Assembly: GCA_964345765.1 (NCBI GenBank)
Contig: CAYFSJ010000017.1
Location: forward strand, 1 to 30,720
Reading direction: 5' to 3'
Origin: DUUI01 sp964345765
Lineage (GTDB): Bacteria > Bacillota_I > Bacilli_A > Erysipelotrichales > Erysipelotrichaceae
DNA: 30,720 bases
Every line of letters begins with the position of its first letter. The first letter of the stretch is position 1. This document shows positions 23,066-30,720 of the stretch, in pieces. The notes under the pieces are model-generated. The model had not been told where the DNA came from, did not search any database, and was given only the letters and a program-made list of their open reading frames with translations. The translations under genes and the position numbers were made by a program.

Positions 23066-25172
23066 AATGGAGAATAAATCCCTGCAGATTCCTGAGTGGA
23101 TTTTATTGAACAATCAGATTGTTGATGGAGAGGGTCGAATCAAAGATTTGACTAAAGACCAAGAGGCGGCCCATTCTTACTTTATTAATGAGATTAATAA
23201 GAAGACTCAGTTCTTCCATTCCTTAGAAGAGAAGATTGATCACTTGGTGAAGAATGATTATATTGAGAAAGAGTTCTTGGATAAATACGAATGGTCGGAG
23301 ATCAAACAAATCTTTGATTATGCCTATGCTCAAGAGTTTCGTTTCCCAACCTATATGGGTGCTTTTAAGTTTTATAATGACTATGCCCTTAAGAGTAATG
23401 ACCGTAAAGTCTTTTTAGAGCGTTATGAGGACCGTTTAAGTTTTACTGCTTTGTATCATGGGGATGGTGATGTTGATAAAGCACAGCGCTTAATTGAGCG
23501 TCTAATCGCTCAAGATTTCACTCCGGCAACACCAACTTTACTCAATACGGGTAAGAAGCGTCGTGGTGAGTTTGTTTCTTGTTTCTTATTAGAAGTGGAT
23601 GATTCACTCAATGATATTGCCCGTGCCAATGAGTTTGCGATGCAATTAAGTAAGATTGGTGGGGGTGTTTCCTTACACTTGTCCAATTTAAGAGCTAAGG
23701 GTGAGTCTATTAAGGGCATTCAGAATGTGGCTAAAGGTGTGGTTGGTGTGGCTAAACTTTTAGATAATGGATTTAGATATGCTGATCAGATGGGTCAAAG
23801 ACCTGGGGCTGGGGCTGCTTATTTGAATATCTTCCATGCGGATATTGAGGATTTCTTAAACACGAAGAAACTTAATGCGGATGATGATGTGAGAGTTAAA
23901 ACCTTATCCATGGGTGTGGTGATTCCGGATAAATTTATTGAACTGGCACGAGAAGATAAGGACATGTATGTCTTTTATCCTAAGACTGTTTATGATGAGT
24001 ATGGTATTCCATTTGGGGATATTGCGATTGAGATGGACAAATGGTATGACACATTGATGGAGAATCCGAAGGTTCGTAAGAAGAAGATGAATCCTCGTAA
24101 ACTTTTAGATCAGATTGCTCAAGTACAGGGTGAGTCTGGTTATCCGTATATTATGTATGCGAATAATGTGAATGATCAAAATCCTTTGAAGGATACGGTG
24201 AAGTTTTCTAACTTATGTACGGAGATCTTACAACCGACGGTAGTCAGTAAATTTGCGGATTACGATAAAAAAGAAGAGGATAAGATTGGTTTGGATGTAT
24301 CTTGTAACTTAGCTTCTGGTCATATGGGCAACATGATGAAGCATAATACGATTAAAGAGACGGTTTATGCGGCGATGGATATCATGAATTCGGTGTCTGA
24401 GAAGACAAATATTGCGTATGTTCCAGCAGTGGCTAAGGCGAATCGTTTAATGCGTTCGGTTGGTTTTGGGATTATGGGTCACCATGGTTATATTGCTGAG
24501 AATTACATCGCTTTTGGATCAGAGGAAGATTTAGATTTGGTGGATGTCTTCTTTAATATGATTAACTTCTATAGTTTGAAACATTCAATGGAGAAGGCCA
24601 AAGAGACGGGTCTTAGATTCTATGGCTTTGAAGAGTCTAAGTATGCTTCTGGAGAATATTTTGAGGGTAGAGGACAAATTTTACCTAAGACCGATATTGT
24701 TAAGGAACTGTTTAAGGATATTGAGATTCCTACGGATGAGCAGTGGCAAGAATTAAAGGAAGAGGTCATTGCGTATGGCTTGTATAATTCCAATCGTTTG
24801 GCGGTGGCTCCTAATGGCTCAATTGCGTATGTGATGAGTGCGACTCCGAGTATTACGCCGATTAAACAATTGGTTGAGGAGAGAACGTATGGAAATTCCA
24901 AGACCTATTTCCCGGCTCCGGCATTGGATACGGCTGAGTTTATGTATGAGACGGCGTATCGTATGGATACTTATAAAGTGATTGATGTGGTGGCGACGGC
25001 TCAGAAACATGTGGACCAGGGAATTTCGTTTGAATTGTGTATTACTAGTGATGTGACGACGCGTGAGTTACAGCGCTACTACTTGTATGCCCACCATATG
25101 GGGATTAAGACATTGTATTATACGAGAACTCAAAAGCTCAAAATTGATGAGTGTGAGGCTTGTGCGGTTTAA
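23052..25172 (+). CDS. nrdE: Class Ib ribonucleotide reductase large subunit
   Basis: A 706-residue alpha subunit that reduces ribonucleoside diphosphates. The ATG at 23052 (MSERKME) is chosen, with GAGAG upstream and overlap with nrdI; ATG at 23067 is an alternative, and frames beginning near 22980 lie inside nrdI. Visible elements: TPATPTLLNTG, VSCFLLEVDD with an active-site Cys, the SNLCTEI active-site loop with Asn, thiyl-radical Cys and Glu, GLDVSCNLAS with another Cys, and the C-terminal swinging pair in CEACAV. No N-terminal ATP-cone of class Ia length is present, as expected for NrdE. It needs NrdF for radical supply and NrdH for reduction. Confidence 0.97.
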   Translation: MSERKMENKSLQIPEWILLNNQIVDGEGRIKDLTKDQEAAHSYFINEINKKTQFFHSLEEKIDHLVKNDYIEKEFLDKYEWSEIKQIFDYAYAQEFRFPTYMGAFKFYNDYALKSNDRKVFLERYEDRLSFTALYHGDGDVDKAQRLIERLIAQDFTPATPTLLNTGKKRRGEFVSCFLLEVDDSLNDIARANEFAMQLSKIGGGVSLHLSNLRAKGESIKGIQNVAKGVVGVAKLLDNGFRYADQMGQRPGAGAAYLNIFHADIEDFLNTKKLNADDDVRVKTLSMGVVIPDKFIELAREDKDMYVFYPKTVYDEYGIPFGDIAIEMDKWYDTLMENPKVRKKKMNPRKLLDQIAQVQGESGYPYIMYANNVNDQNPLKDTVKFSNLCTEILQPTVVSKFADYDKKEEDKIGLDVSCNLASGHMGNMMKHNTIKETVYAAMDIMNSVSEKTNIAYVPAVAKANRLMRSVGFGIMGHHGYIAENYIAFGSEEDLDLVDVFFNMINFYSLKHSMEKAKETGLRFYGFEESKYASGEYFEGRGQILPKTDIVKELFKDIEIPTDEQWQELKEEVIAYGLYNSNRLAVAPNGSIAYVMSATPSITPIKQLVEERTYGNSKTYFPAPALDTAEFMYETAYRMDTYKVIDVVATAQKHVDQGISFELCITSDVTTRELQRYYLYAHHMGIKTLYYTRTQKLKIDECEACAV

Positions 25173-25186
25173 TTAGAGGGAGAATA

Positions 25187-26239
25187 ATGATGGATTTAAA
25201 TTATACGGGTGCGAATTGGAATGTGCCAGAAGATGATATGACGCAATCGTTTTATGAACAGAATTTATCTCAGTTTTGGCGTCCAGAGGATATTGCGCTT
25301 CAACCAGATTTAAATGTGTGGAATGTGCTGCCTGAAGAGGTTAAGTTGGCTTATGCTCAAAACTTACAGGTGCTAACTTTTTTAGATACTTATCAAGGTG
25401 ATATTGGGATGCCTGTGGTGTCTAGGGCGATGGGTGATGAGTTTCATCAGCGTAAGTCGGTTCTTAACTTTATGGCGGCGATGGAAAATGCGGTCCATGC
25501 TAAGTCTTATTCGAATATCTTTATGACCTATATGACCAATGAAGAGATTGATGAGCTCTTTGTTTGGGGTGAACAAAATGAGAACTTACAGAAGATTTTG
25601 GATACGATTGTGGGTCATTATAGAAATCTAGATAAGATGACGTATGAGCGTAATTATCAGATGGATGAAAACTTTGATCAAAAAGCGTTTGATATTGTGA
25701 CGTATAAGGCGATGGTGGCGAGTGTCTTCTTAGAGTCTTGGTTGTTTTATTCAGGGTTCTATTATCCGCTTTGGTTTTATGGTCAGGGTAAATTGATGCA
25801 GGCTGGAGAGATTATTAACTTAATCTTGAGGGATGAGTCTATCCATGGACTTTATGTGGGGCGTCTTTCGACGATGTTATTAGAGACCTTTACTCAAGAA
25901 GAAAAAGAACAGATGCATGAGTTTACACTACAACTGCTGGATACGTTGTATAATTTAGAGGTGGCTCTCATTGAAGAGATTTATGATCCGGTTGATTTGA
26001 GTCATGATGTTAAAATATTTGTTCGTTATAATGCGAATAAGGCATTGATGAACTTAGGGTATGATCCTGTGTTTGAATATGAGGAGGTTAACCCGGTTGT
26101 GCTTAATGGCTTGAATACGGAGACTAAGACAATGGATAACTTCTCGATGAAAGGAAATGGCTATCAAAAGATGAAGTCTGAGGCGCTACATGATGAGGAT
26201 TTCTATTTTGATAAAGAGTCAATTGGTAAGAAACTATGA
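25187..26239 (+). CDS. nrdF: Class Ib ribonucleotide reductase small subunit
   Basis: A 350-residue radical-generating beta subunit. The ATG at 25187 follows GAGGGAGA; an adjacent ATG at 25190 is equally possible. Metal ligands can be placed as in Bacillus NrdF: Asp67 (FLDT), Glu100 and His104 in MENAVHAKSY, Glu in VFLESWLFYSG, and Glu and His in LRDESIHG; the radical Tyr is Tyr108. The ligand set is complete, so this is not the metal-free class Ie type. The C-terminus (DEDFYFD) is the usual tail that docks on NrdE. Its last bases overlap nrdH by 4. Confidence 0.97.
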   Translation: MMDLNYTGANWNVPEDDMTQSFYEQNLSQFWRPEDIALQPDLNVWNVLPEEVKLAYAQNLQVLTFLDTYQGDIGMPVVSRAMGDEFHQRKSVLNFMAAMENAVHAKSYSNIFMTYMTNEEIDELFVWGEQNENLQKILDTIVGHYRNLDKMTYERNYQMDENFDQKAFDIVTYKAMVASVFLESWLFYSGFYYPLWFYGQGKLMQAGEIINLILRDESIHGLYVGRLSTMLLETFTQEEKEQMHEFTLQLLDTLYNLEVALIEEIYDPVDLSHDVKIFVRYNANKALMNLGYDPVFEYEEVNPVVLNGLNTETKTMDNFSMKGNGYQKMKSEALHDEDFYFDKESIGKKL

Positions 26240-26496
26240 TTAAATTATTAACTCAGGAAAACTGCCCACAGTGCATTGCGGTGCATAAATATCTAGAAAT
26301 GGGGCTTAAGGGCGCTTATGATAAGGATATTGAGGTTGTAAAGCGTGAGGATAACCCAGAAGAGTTTAAGCGTTTAGTAAGTGAGCATGAGATTATGAGT
26401 ACGCCTGCTTTGATTTCTGATGAGGGGGATGTGCTTCGTAATGTTCAAATTAGTTTGGTTAAACCGTTTTTAGATAAACATACAACAATTGAATAG
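26236..26496 (+). CDS. nrdH: NrdH-like glutaredoxin/thioredoxin-fold electron donor
   Basis: An 86-residue thioredoxin-fold protein with redox motif CPQC (Cys10, Cys13) and cis-Pro region MSTPALI (Thr56-Pro57). In class Ib systems NrdH reduces NrdE. CPQC fits less exactly than the CVQC/CMQC of typical NrdH, so it could be called a glutaredoxin-like protein, but its position, overlapping nrdF by four bases, supports the NrdH role. A terminator begins 6 bases after the stop. Confidence 0.87.
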   Translation: MIKLLTQENCPQCIAVHKYLEMGLKGAYDKDIEVVKREDNPEEFKRLVSEHEIMSTPALISDEGDVLRNVQISLVKPFLDKHTTIE

Positions 26497-26505
26497 TGGT
26501 ATAAT
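26497..26505 (+). promoter_or_regulatory. Extended -10 of the gene at 26512, leaderless geometry
   Basis: TG-G-TATAAT with the hexamer ending exactly 6 bases before the ATG at 26512. There is no Shine-Dalgarno between nrdH and this ATG and no clear -35. The last three bases of the hexamer are part of the left arm of the nrd terminator. Confidence 0.6.
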
Positions 26506-26537
26506 GGTGTCATGAAAAAGTTTGACACCATTTTTTT
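26503..26537 (+). terminator. nrd operon terminator nested over the next gene's start codon
   Basis: AATGGTGTC at 26503-26511 pairs perfectly with GACACCATT at 26524-26532, the loop is 12 bases and a T run follows. The loop begins with the ATG of the next gene. A transcript coming from nrdH would contain both arms and stop; a transcript starting at the ATG would lack the left arm. Confidence 0.8.
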
Positions 26538-27219
26538 AGAGATTGTTAATGATTCAAAGATTAAGAGTGAGGTACAGACAATTCCGTATTCGGCGAATTC
26601 TCTGATACTTGTTTCTCATAGTTTGGATGAACCACAAATTCGTATTATTGAGGAGGCGACGCTTAAACAACAAAGAGTTATTTTGATGACCTCTAAGGGT
26701 TTGAGTAATGCTAAGAAGAGTCAGTTGTTAGAGCTGATGACGGATTATGATAATAATCAGGAGAATCCTGATTTTATGATGTTTCGAATCTTTAAATATA
26801 TTGGCTATGGCTTAATGGTTATTGGTTTAGTTCTTTTGGGACTATCGTTTTTGATGGATCGTGTTACATTGCCATTTTATATCGAGAATGAACTGTTGAG
26901 ATTGTTTGTACCGATTGTTTTATTATATCTAGGATTTGTTGTGGTGGACTGGATGGATAAGGTGTTGGTGAAACGTTATAAGACTCGTCCTAATCTTGAA
27001 TTACATGTGTTGAATAAGAAGCTGCTTCCGAGTAAGACCTCTTTGACTGTCTTGGATGAGAAGCGGGCTTATGTGACGAAGAAGCATGATCATTTTGAGA
27101 TTGAAATGGATACGGATACAGTCAATAAGATTGCGAGTTTGATCATTGAAGTTCGTAAAATGGATAAGAAAACTAAGATTGATGAGAAGAATGTTGTTAA
27201 GTGGCTTTATGAGGGTTAA
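26512..27219 (+). CDS. Two-helix membrane protein, unknown function
   Basis: A 235-residue protein: a soluble N-terminal part of about 90 residues, helices at about 96-115 and 128-147 with a short outer loop, then a basic-to-mixed cytoplasmic C-terminal part of about 85 residues containing VLDEKRAYVTKKHDHFEIEM. No catalytic motif stands out and I do not recognise the family. The ATG at 26512 has no Shine-Dalgarno; an extended -10 placed 6 bases upstream suggests a leaderless message. Its codons 5-7 form the right arm of the nrd terminator. Confidence 0.78.
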   Translation: MKKFDTIFLEIVNDSKIKSEVQTIPYSANSLILVSHSLDEPQIRIIEEATLKQQRVILMTSKGLSNAKKSQLLELMTDYDNNQENPDFMMFRIFKYIGYGLMVIGLVLLGLSFLMDRVTLPFYIENELLRLFVPIVLLYLGFVVVDWMDKVLVKRYKTRPNLELHVLNKKLLPSKTSLTVLDEKRAYVTKKHDHFEIEMDTDTVNKIASLIIEVRKMDKKTKIDEKNVVKWLYEG

Positions 27220-27335
27220 ACCTTCTTTTAGTATGCTAAAGATACTTGTAGACAACAAACGGAACTGGATGTTTCTTAGTTTTGTGTGAAATAGTGTGAA
27301 TTGGATAGAATGGTTTGTATTTTACTTTAATTTGT

Positions 27336-27341
27336 TATAAT
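27336..27341 (+). promoter_or_regulatory. Possible promoter in the 27220-27471 spacer
   Basis: TATAAT with TG one base upstream (extended -10) and TTGTAT about 15 bases further upstream. A transcript from here would give the small HTH gene a leader of roughly 120 bases containing a TATAG/CTATA hairpin and a TTGAAA/TTTCAA hairpin. A second TATAAT at 27442-27447 is closer to the gene. The spacer of 252 bases holds no open frame I can support. Confidence 0.4.
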
Positions 27342-27471
27342 TTAGTAGTTGATAAGATATAGTGTTCTATACTAGTTGTATGACATTGTTGAAATAAAAA
27401 CATTTTTCAATAATTAGTATGGACTAAGGAAAAGAACTTGCTATAATAAAAGAGCATAGAAAGGAGACAAC

Positions 27472-27693
27472 ATGACCCTTAAGAAGATGTTAGAGGACAG
27501 AGAAATGTCGGGGTATCGATTCTCTCAGCTGTCTGGGATTCATTTACCAGCCGTTTATGCACTGATTAATGGTAAGCGCGATCCATTAAAAATGAGAGTA
27601 TACTCAGCTAAAAGAGCGGCAGACGCACTGGAAATCTCTTTGGATGAATTCTACAATGCTTTTGAAAATGAAGCGATTGATGAAAGTAAATAA
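27472..27693 (+). CDS. Small helix-turn-helix (Xre/Cro-like) protein
   Basis: A 73-residue protein that is almost entirely a helix-turn-helix domain: RFSQLSGIHLPAVYALINGK at about 17-36 covers the turn and recognition helix, and LEISLDEFYNAF is a typical last helix. Such short Xre-like proteins are DNA-binding regulators or antitoxin-like, but no toxin or metabolic partner is adjacent. AAAGGAG precedes the ATG, and a strong terminator follows. Target unknown. Confidence 0.85.
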   Translation: MTLKKMLEDREMSGYRFSQLSGIHLPAVYALINGKRDPLKMRVYSAKRAADALEISLDEFYNAFENEAIDESK

Positions 27694-27701
27694 AACCTCA
27701 T

Positions 27702-27741
27702 AAAAACGGAAGCTCCCAACTCCTTGGTAACTTCCGTTTTT
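27702..27741. terminator. Bidirectional terminator between HTH gene and udp
   Basis: AAAAACGGAAG at 27702-27712 pairs perfectly with CTTCCGTTTTT at 27731-27741 with an 18-base loop; T tracts exist on both strands. It serves both converging genes. Confidence 0.85.
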
Positions 27742-27757
27742 CTTTTGTTATTTATTT

Positions 27758-28543
27758 CTATTCTTTTTCTTGATCTTGTTTAATTAAGATTCGGATGGCT
27801 TCGATGGCCACTTCAATGGCTGGTTCTGGATCTTTTTGGACGATGTTTTCGAGTCCTGCTTTAATGCGCTCTTGATTGTTGACTGTGAGCATGATGGCGC
27901 CGGCTCTGGCTCTAAGATAACTTGAGATGATAAAGAGGGCGGCTGATTCCATTTCGCTGGCTAGGGCTCCTGCTTTGATCCATGCGTTCCATTTGTATTC
28001 TAACATTGGTCCTACTGGTTTTGAGGATGGATCGTGTTGTCCATAGAAGGAGTCTTTACATTCGACGACACCTACATGGTAGGTTTTGTCTAGATTTTTG
28101 GCTGCTTCTACTAGTGCGGTTGTCATTTCGTAGCTTGCGATAGCTGGGTATTCGATTGGGGTGTATTCGACGGTGGTTCCTTCTTTTCGGATGGCGCCGT
28201 TGGCGATGACGAGGTCACCAGCTAATACGTCTAGTTGCATCCCACCACAGGTTCCGACTCTGATGAAGGTGTCGGCTCCTATTTTGTGTAGTTCTTCGAG
28301 TCCTATGGCTGTGGATGGACCTCCCATTCCGGTTGACATGACTGAGACTTTGACTCCATCTAGATAGCCGGTCCATGTTTTATATTCACGGTTGAATCCG
28401 ACGAGTTTTGCGTCGTCTAGATGTGCTGCGATTTTGTCGGTTCTGGCTGGGTCTCCTGGTAATAGGACATAGCGTCCTACGTCTCCTTCCGATAAACCGA
28501 TGTGATATTGTTTTTCGGTTAATAAATCTTTTGATACTTCCAT
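27758..28543 (-). CDS. udp: Uridine phosphorylase
   Basis: A 261-residue nucleoside phosphorylase of the PNP/UDP family that splits uridine to uracil and ribose 1-phosphate. The phosphate-binding PGDPAR (about 29-34) and STGMGGPSTAI near 70-80, the active-site RVGTCGG, the pyrimidine-specificity stretch DSFYGQHDP and the ribose-binding ASEMESAALF are all visible and resemble Udp more than DeoD. GAAGGAAAT precedes the ATG, and a TAAAAT -10 lies just upstream. Ribose 1-phosphate salvage connects to the pentose phosphate pathway in general, but udp stands alone here. The choice of udp over another phosphorylase is likely but not certain. Confidence 0.92.
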   Translation of the reverse strand: MEVSKDLLTEKQYHIGLSEGDVGRYVLLPGDPARTDKIAAHLDDAKLVGFNREYKTWTGYLDGVKVSVMSTGMGGPSTAIGLEELHKIGADTFIRVGTCGGMQLDVLAGDLVIANGAIRKEGTTVEYTPIEYPAIASYEMTTALVEAAKNLDKTYHVGVVECKDSFYGQHDPSSKPVGPMLEYKWNAWIKAGALASEMESAALFIISSYLRARAGAIMLTVNNQERIKAGLENIVQKDPEPAIEVAIEAIRILIKQDQEKE

Positions 28544-28839
28544 TCTAATTTCCTTCTTTCTTAGCTATATTTTACACTAAAGACTGTTTGTGCTCAATTG
28601 AGTTATATATTAGCTTTTGGTGTGTTACAAATAAAAATAATTTTTCAAATATGTATTCATAATTCATAACAATAATTTTCATTTTATAAAATGTGTTTTT
28701 TATCGTGGTAATATCCTATTTGTTGTCTATTTTATAATAGTTACTTTGATTATAAAAATAATTTTAAAGCATATAATTTGAGTTAAGAAATAGTTCGAGT
28801 TTTGGTTTTTAGATTTTACGATGAAAGAGAGGTATTTAT
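28544..28839. other. AT-rich divergent intergenic region
   Basis: This spacer between udp and the surface protein gene is very AT-rich. It holds a TAAAAT -10 for udp near its left end and several TATAAT-like sequences on the + strand (for example 28772-28777) without convincing -35 partners. GAGAGG precedes the ATG at 28840. No open frame or clear hairpin was found. Confidence 0.6.
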
Positions 28840-30720
28840 ATGACCAAGCGAATTACAACTTTCCTGTTAACACTACTTTTGTTGATTGGAATGTCTACGA
28901 CAATGACACAGGCTCAGGAGGGCAGTGTACAACTACAAATTGGTGAGTCGACGACCACTTACACAACGTTTAATGAAGCGATTGATGCGTTTAATGCAAC
29001 TTCTGAAACGGATGGGGCGATTACTCTTACTGAAGGTATGGTTTATGAGTCTAATGGATATAATCTGGTTGGTAAGAATCTAACGGTGAATGGGAATGGC
29101 GCAACGCTCAATGTTGTTGCGGATGAAACATCACCTAGATATCCTATTATGACGGCTAATGGGTCAACAACTTATAATGAGGTAACGATTAATGCGTCTT
29201 CGATGAATTCAAGAACACAGTTATTTGTTATTGGTAGTAATACCAATTCTGGTGATGCAACGGTCACCTTAAATGGTTCGACTTTGACTATTAATGGTGG
29301 TGGACGTGTTCAAGATGGTATTGCTTATCAAGGTAAGGCTAACACAATTTTTAATGTTGTTGAATCTACGGTTCTAACTACTAATAATACACGTAGTGGT
29401 GTGTTTACTGAGACTGAAGCGACTAAACAACTAAACATTACGGAATCCAAGTTTGAGTCTATCAATAACCCTGGTAGTGGTATTGTTAGTGGAACTGGTA
29501 AATTCACAGGGAATGTAACCAATAGTATTGTTAATGTGAATAATAACCGTTCTTATGGAACTAATGGTGGAGTCTGGGTTGTTACTGGCTCAACGATGAA
29601 CGTTAATGATAATGGTGGACATGGATTCTCTGTGACGACTTTAGCGATTACTAATTCGACAGTTCATGGTGATCGTAATGGTTATCAGGGTATTCATTCT
29701 ACTGGACAGTTTACGGCTGTAGCTTCTGTGGTATCGGCTAGTGAAAATAGAGCTGCTCTTGGAAATTCAGCAGGACTCTATCTTGGAAACGCAACACATA
29801 GTGTGGATGCGGCTACGACATTGACACTTAATGGAAACTTAGGTCCTGGATTACATGTGAATGCGGGTGAGAGTGGTTCCCTTACAATAGCACAAGGTGC
29901 TAAAGTGGAGATTATAGATAATAGAGCACAATCTGTTGAAGCTTATCGCAGTGGTGGCGGAGTATTTGTTAGAAGTGGAACAGTGGTTGTTCCGACTGAT
30001 GCTGCTATTTATAACAATAGAGCGGTTGTAGCAGGTGATGATATCTTTGTTAATGCGGGTAGTATCACGTTTGGTCCAGCCACACCGGCAATACTTAATG
30101 AAGCTCCAGATCCAGTAAACCATCAAATTAATGGTTGGTTTATGGATGAGGCAGAAGAGCGTTGGAATGTTCATGATTTAGAAAGAGATGAACATGCGGT
30201 TGAGGTAGCTCCAGGTACTTATGGTGCTGGTGCTGCTTATAAGGCTGCCCATCATAACAAAGTTGATAAAGATGTTAATAAAGTATGGGTTGATGGTCCA
30301 CAAGAGGATAGACCGGCTATTACTCTTAATCTAATGGCTAATCCTGGAGAACCTTTAATGTATAACGAGAATGATGAACTGGTTGAGGTTGAACCTATTG
30401 AACTGGTTCATCCAATTACTGCTCATACATTTGAAAACTTGAAACGTTTCCATGGACATGATGAAATTGTTTATAGCGTTGATGAGGCTGTAGTACCGGC
30501 TAATTATGAGAAATCGATTGATGGTTTAACGGTGACTAATACTTATGTCATTCCTAAGATTGATATTACTGTTAATAAAGTATGGGTAGGTGGACCAGAG
30601 GATAAACCTGTTATTGAGTTACAACTCTATCGTAATGATGAAGCGTATCTTGATCCTGTAAAATTTGATGGTATTACTACTTATACATTTGTCGGTTTAG
30701 ATGAAACAGATCAAAATGGA
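28840..30720 (+). CDS. Secreted surface protein with beta-helix and CnaB domains, 3' end outside window
   Basis: The frame is open for 627 codons to the window's last base. It has a signal peptide (MTKRITTF then a hydrophobic core, likely cleaved near TQAQ), then about 400 residues of short Asn/Thr/Ser/Gly-rich repeats such as TLNGSTLTINGG and NSIVNVNNN, typical of a right-handed parallel beta-helix. CnaB-type domains follow. The first runs from NKVW (Lys481) to VTNTY (Asn567) with Glu549 in YSVDE; these three can form the intramolecular isopeptide bond. A second begins at NKVW with Lys580, 99 residues later. This is the build of Gram-positive adhesins; a sortase signal should lie beyond the window. 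The ligand is unknown. Confidence 0.9.
   Translation, partial: MTKRITTFLLTLLLLIGMSTTMTQAQEGSVQLQIGESTTTYTTFNEAIDAFNATSETDGAITLTEGMVYESNGYNLVGKNLTVNGNGATLNVVADETSPRYPIMTANGSTTYNEVTINASSMNSRTQLFVIGSNTNSGDATVTLNGSTLTINGGGRVQDGIAYQGKANTIFNVVESTVLTTNNTRSGVFTETEATKQLNITESKFESINNPGSGIVSGTGKFTGNVTNSIVNVNNNRSYGTNGGVWVVTGSTMNVNDNGGHGFSVTTLAITNSTVHGDRNGYQGIHSTGQFTAVASVVSASENRAALGNSAGLYLGNATHSVDAATTLTLNGNLGPGLHVNAGESGSLTIAQGAKVEIIDNRAQSVEAYRSGGGVFVRSGTVVVPTDAAIYNNRAVVAGDDIFVNAGSITFGPATPAILNEAPDPVNHQINGWFMDEAEERWNVHDLERDEHAVEVAPGTYGAGAAYKAAHHNKVDKDVNKVWVDGPQEDRPAITLNLMANPGEPLMYNENDELVEVEPIELVHPITAHTFENLKRFHGHDEIVYSVDEAVVPANYEKSIDGLTVTNTYVIPKIDITVNKVWVGGPEDKPVIELQLYRNDEAYLDPVKFDGITTYTFVGLDETDQNG

Noticed and set aside
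25485..25520. Apparent loss of the helix-B metal ligand in NrdF (Glu-Asn-Ala-Val-His instead of Glu-Ala-Val-His), hinting at a metal-free class Ie enzyme
   Set aside because: Bacillus NrdF has the same MENAVHAKSY arrangement with Glu and His as ligands, and the other ligands (Asp67, the LES Glu, and Glu and His in RDESIH) are present.
29851..30174. 107-codon frame on the minus strand
   Set aside because: It is antisense to the continuous surface protein frame and has no coding character.

Overview
The window is AT-rich, bacterial and densely coded. It looks like a low-GC Gram-positive (Bacillota, possibly Erysipelotrichia-like; the placement is inference). Supporting features are a Bacillus-type class Ib ribonucleotide reductase operon (nrdI-nrdE-nrdF-nrdH), three DegV proteins, a CIRCE operator, lipobox lipoproteins, a secreted NagZ-type hexosaminidase, a CapA-family protein and a surface protein with CnaB domains. 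No rRNA, tRNA, CRISPR array, insertion sequence or phage gene was found.

Layout. 1-5.1 kb: the end of an acidic beta-rich protein, a YigZ/IMPACT protein (-), two tandem degV genes (+), then nagZ with a small membrane protein (-). 5.1-11.0 kb: a tightly packed + strand run of a third degV, a short sirtuin, endonuclease IV, a small membrane protein, transketolase, and a 405-residue fusion of an aldose-1-epimerase-like domain to a RidA domain; most junctions overlap by 1 to 14 bases. 11.0-12.4 kb: a lipoprotein and the wreck of an ABC ATPase. 12.4-16.1 kb: a DEAD-box helicase (-) diverging from a GNAT acetyltransferase and argS. 16.1-17.7 kb: a decay zone in which a membrane protein, an unidentified small gene, a methyltransferase and another membrane-anchored protein all carry stops or frameshifts. 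17.7-22.5 kb: a small unknown gene, a TVP38/TMEM64 (VTT) protein (-), htpG under a CIRCE element, and a CapA-family gene coupled to an unknown gene. 22.7-26.5 kb: the nrd operon. 26.5-28.5 kb: a two-TM unknown protein, a small helix-turn-helix protein and uridine phosphorylase (-). 28.8 kb to the end: a large secreted surface protein that runs out of the window.

How genes work together. NrdE and NrdF make deoxynucleotides, NrdI serves NrdF cofactor assembly and NrdH supplies electrons. HtpG is a chaperone probably repressed by HrcA. Transketolase and the mutarotase-RidA fusion are translationally coupled, which suggests sugar-aldehyde or reactive-intermediate management (inference). Sirtuin and Nfo are coupled, a possible NAD or DNA-damage link (inference).

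The most notable points are: (1) the mutarotase-RidA fusion; (2) three genes lacking a Shine-Dalgarno whose -10 hexamer ends exactly 6 bases before the ATG, implying leaderless mRNAs; (3) at 26.5 kb, an intrinsic terminator for the nrd operon whose loop holds the next gene's start codon, so transcripts starting at that ATG would lack the terminator's 5' arm; (4) a sirtuin with no zinc-ribbon cysteines; and (5) the 16.1-17.7 kb decay zone, including a gene whose second codon is TAA.
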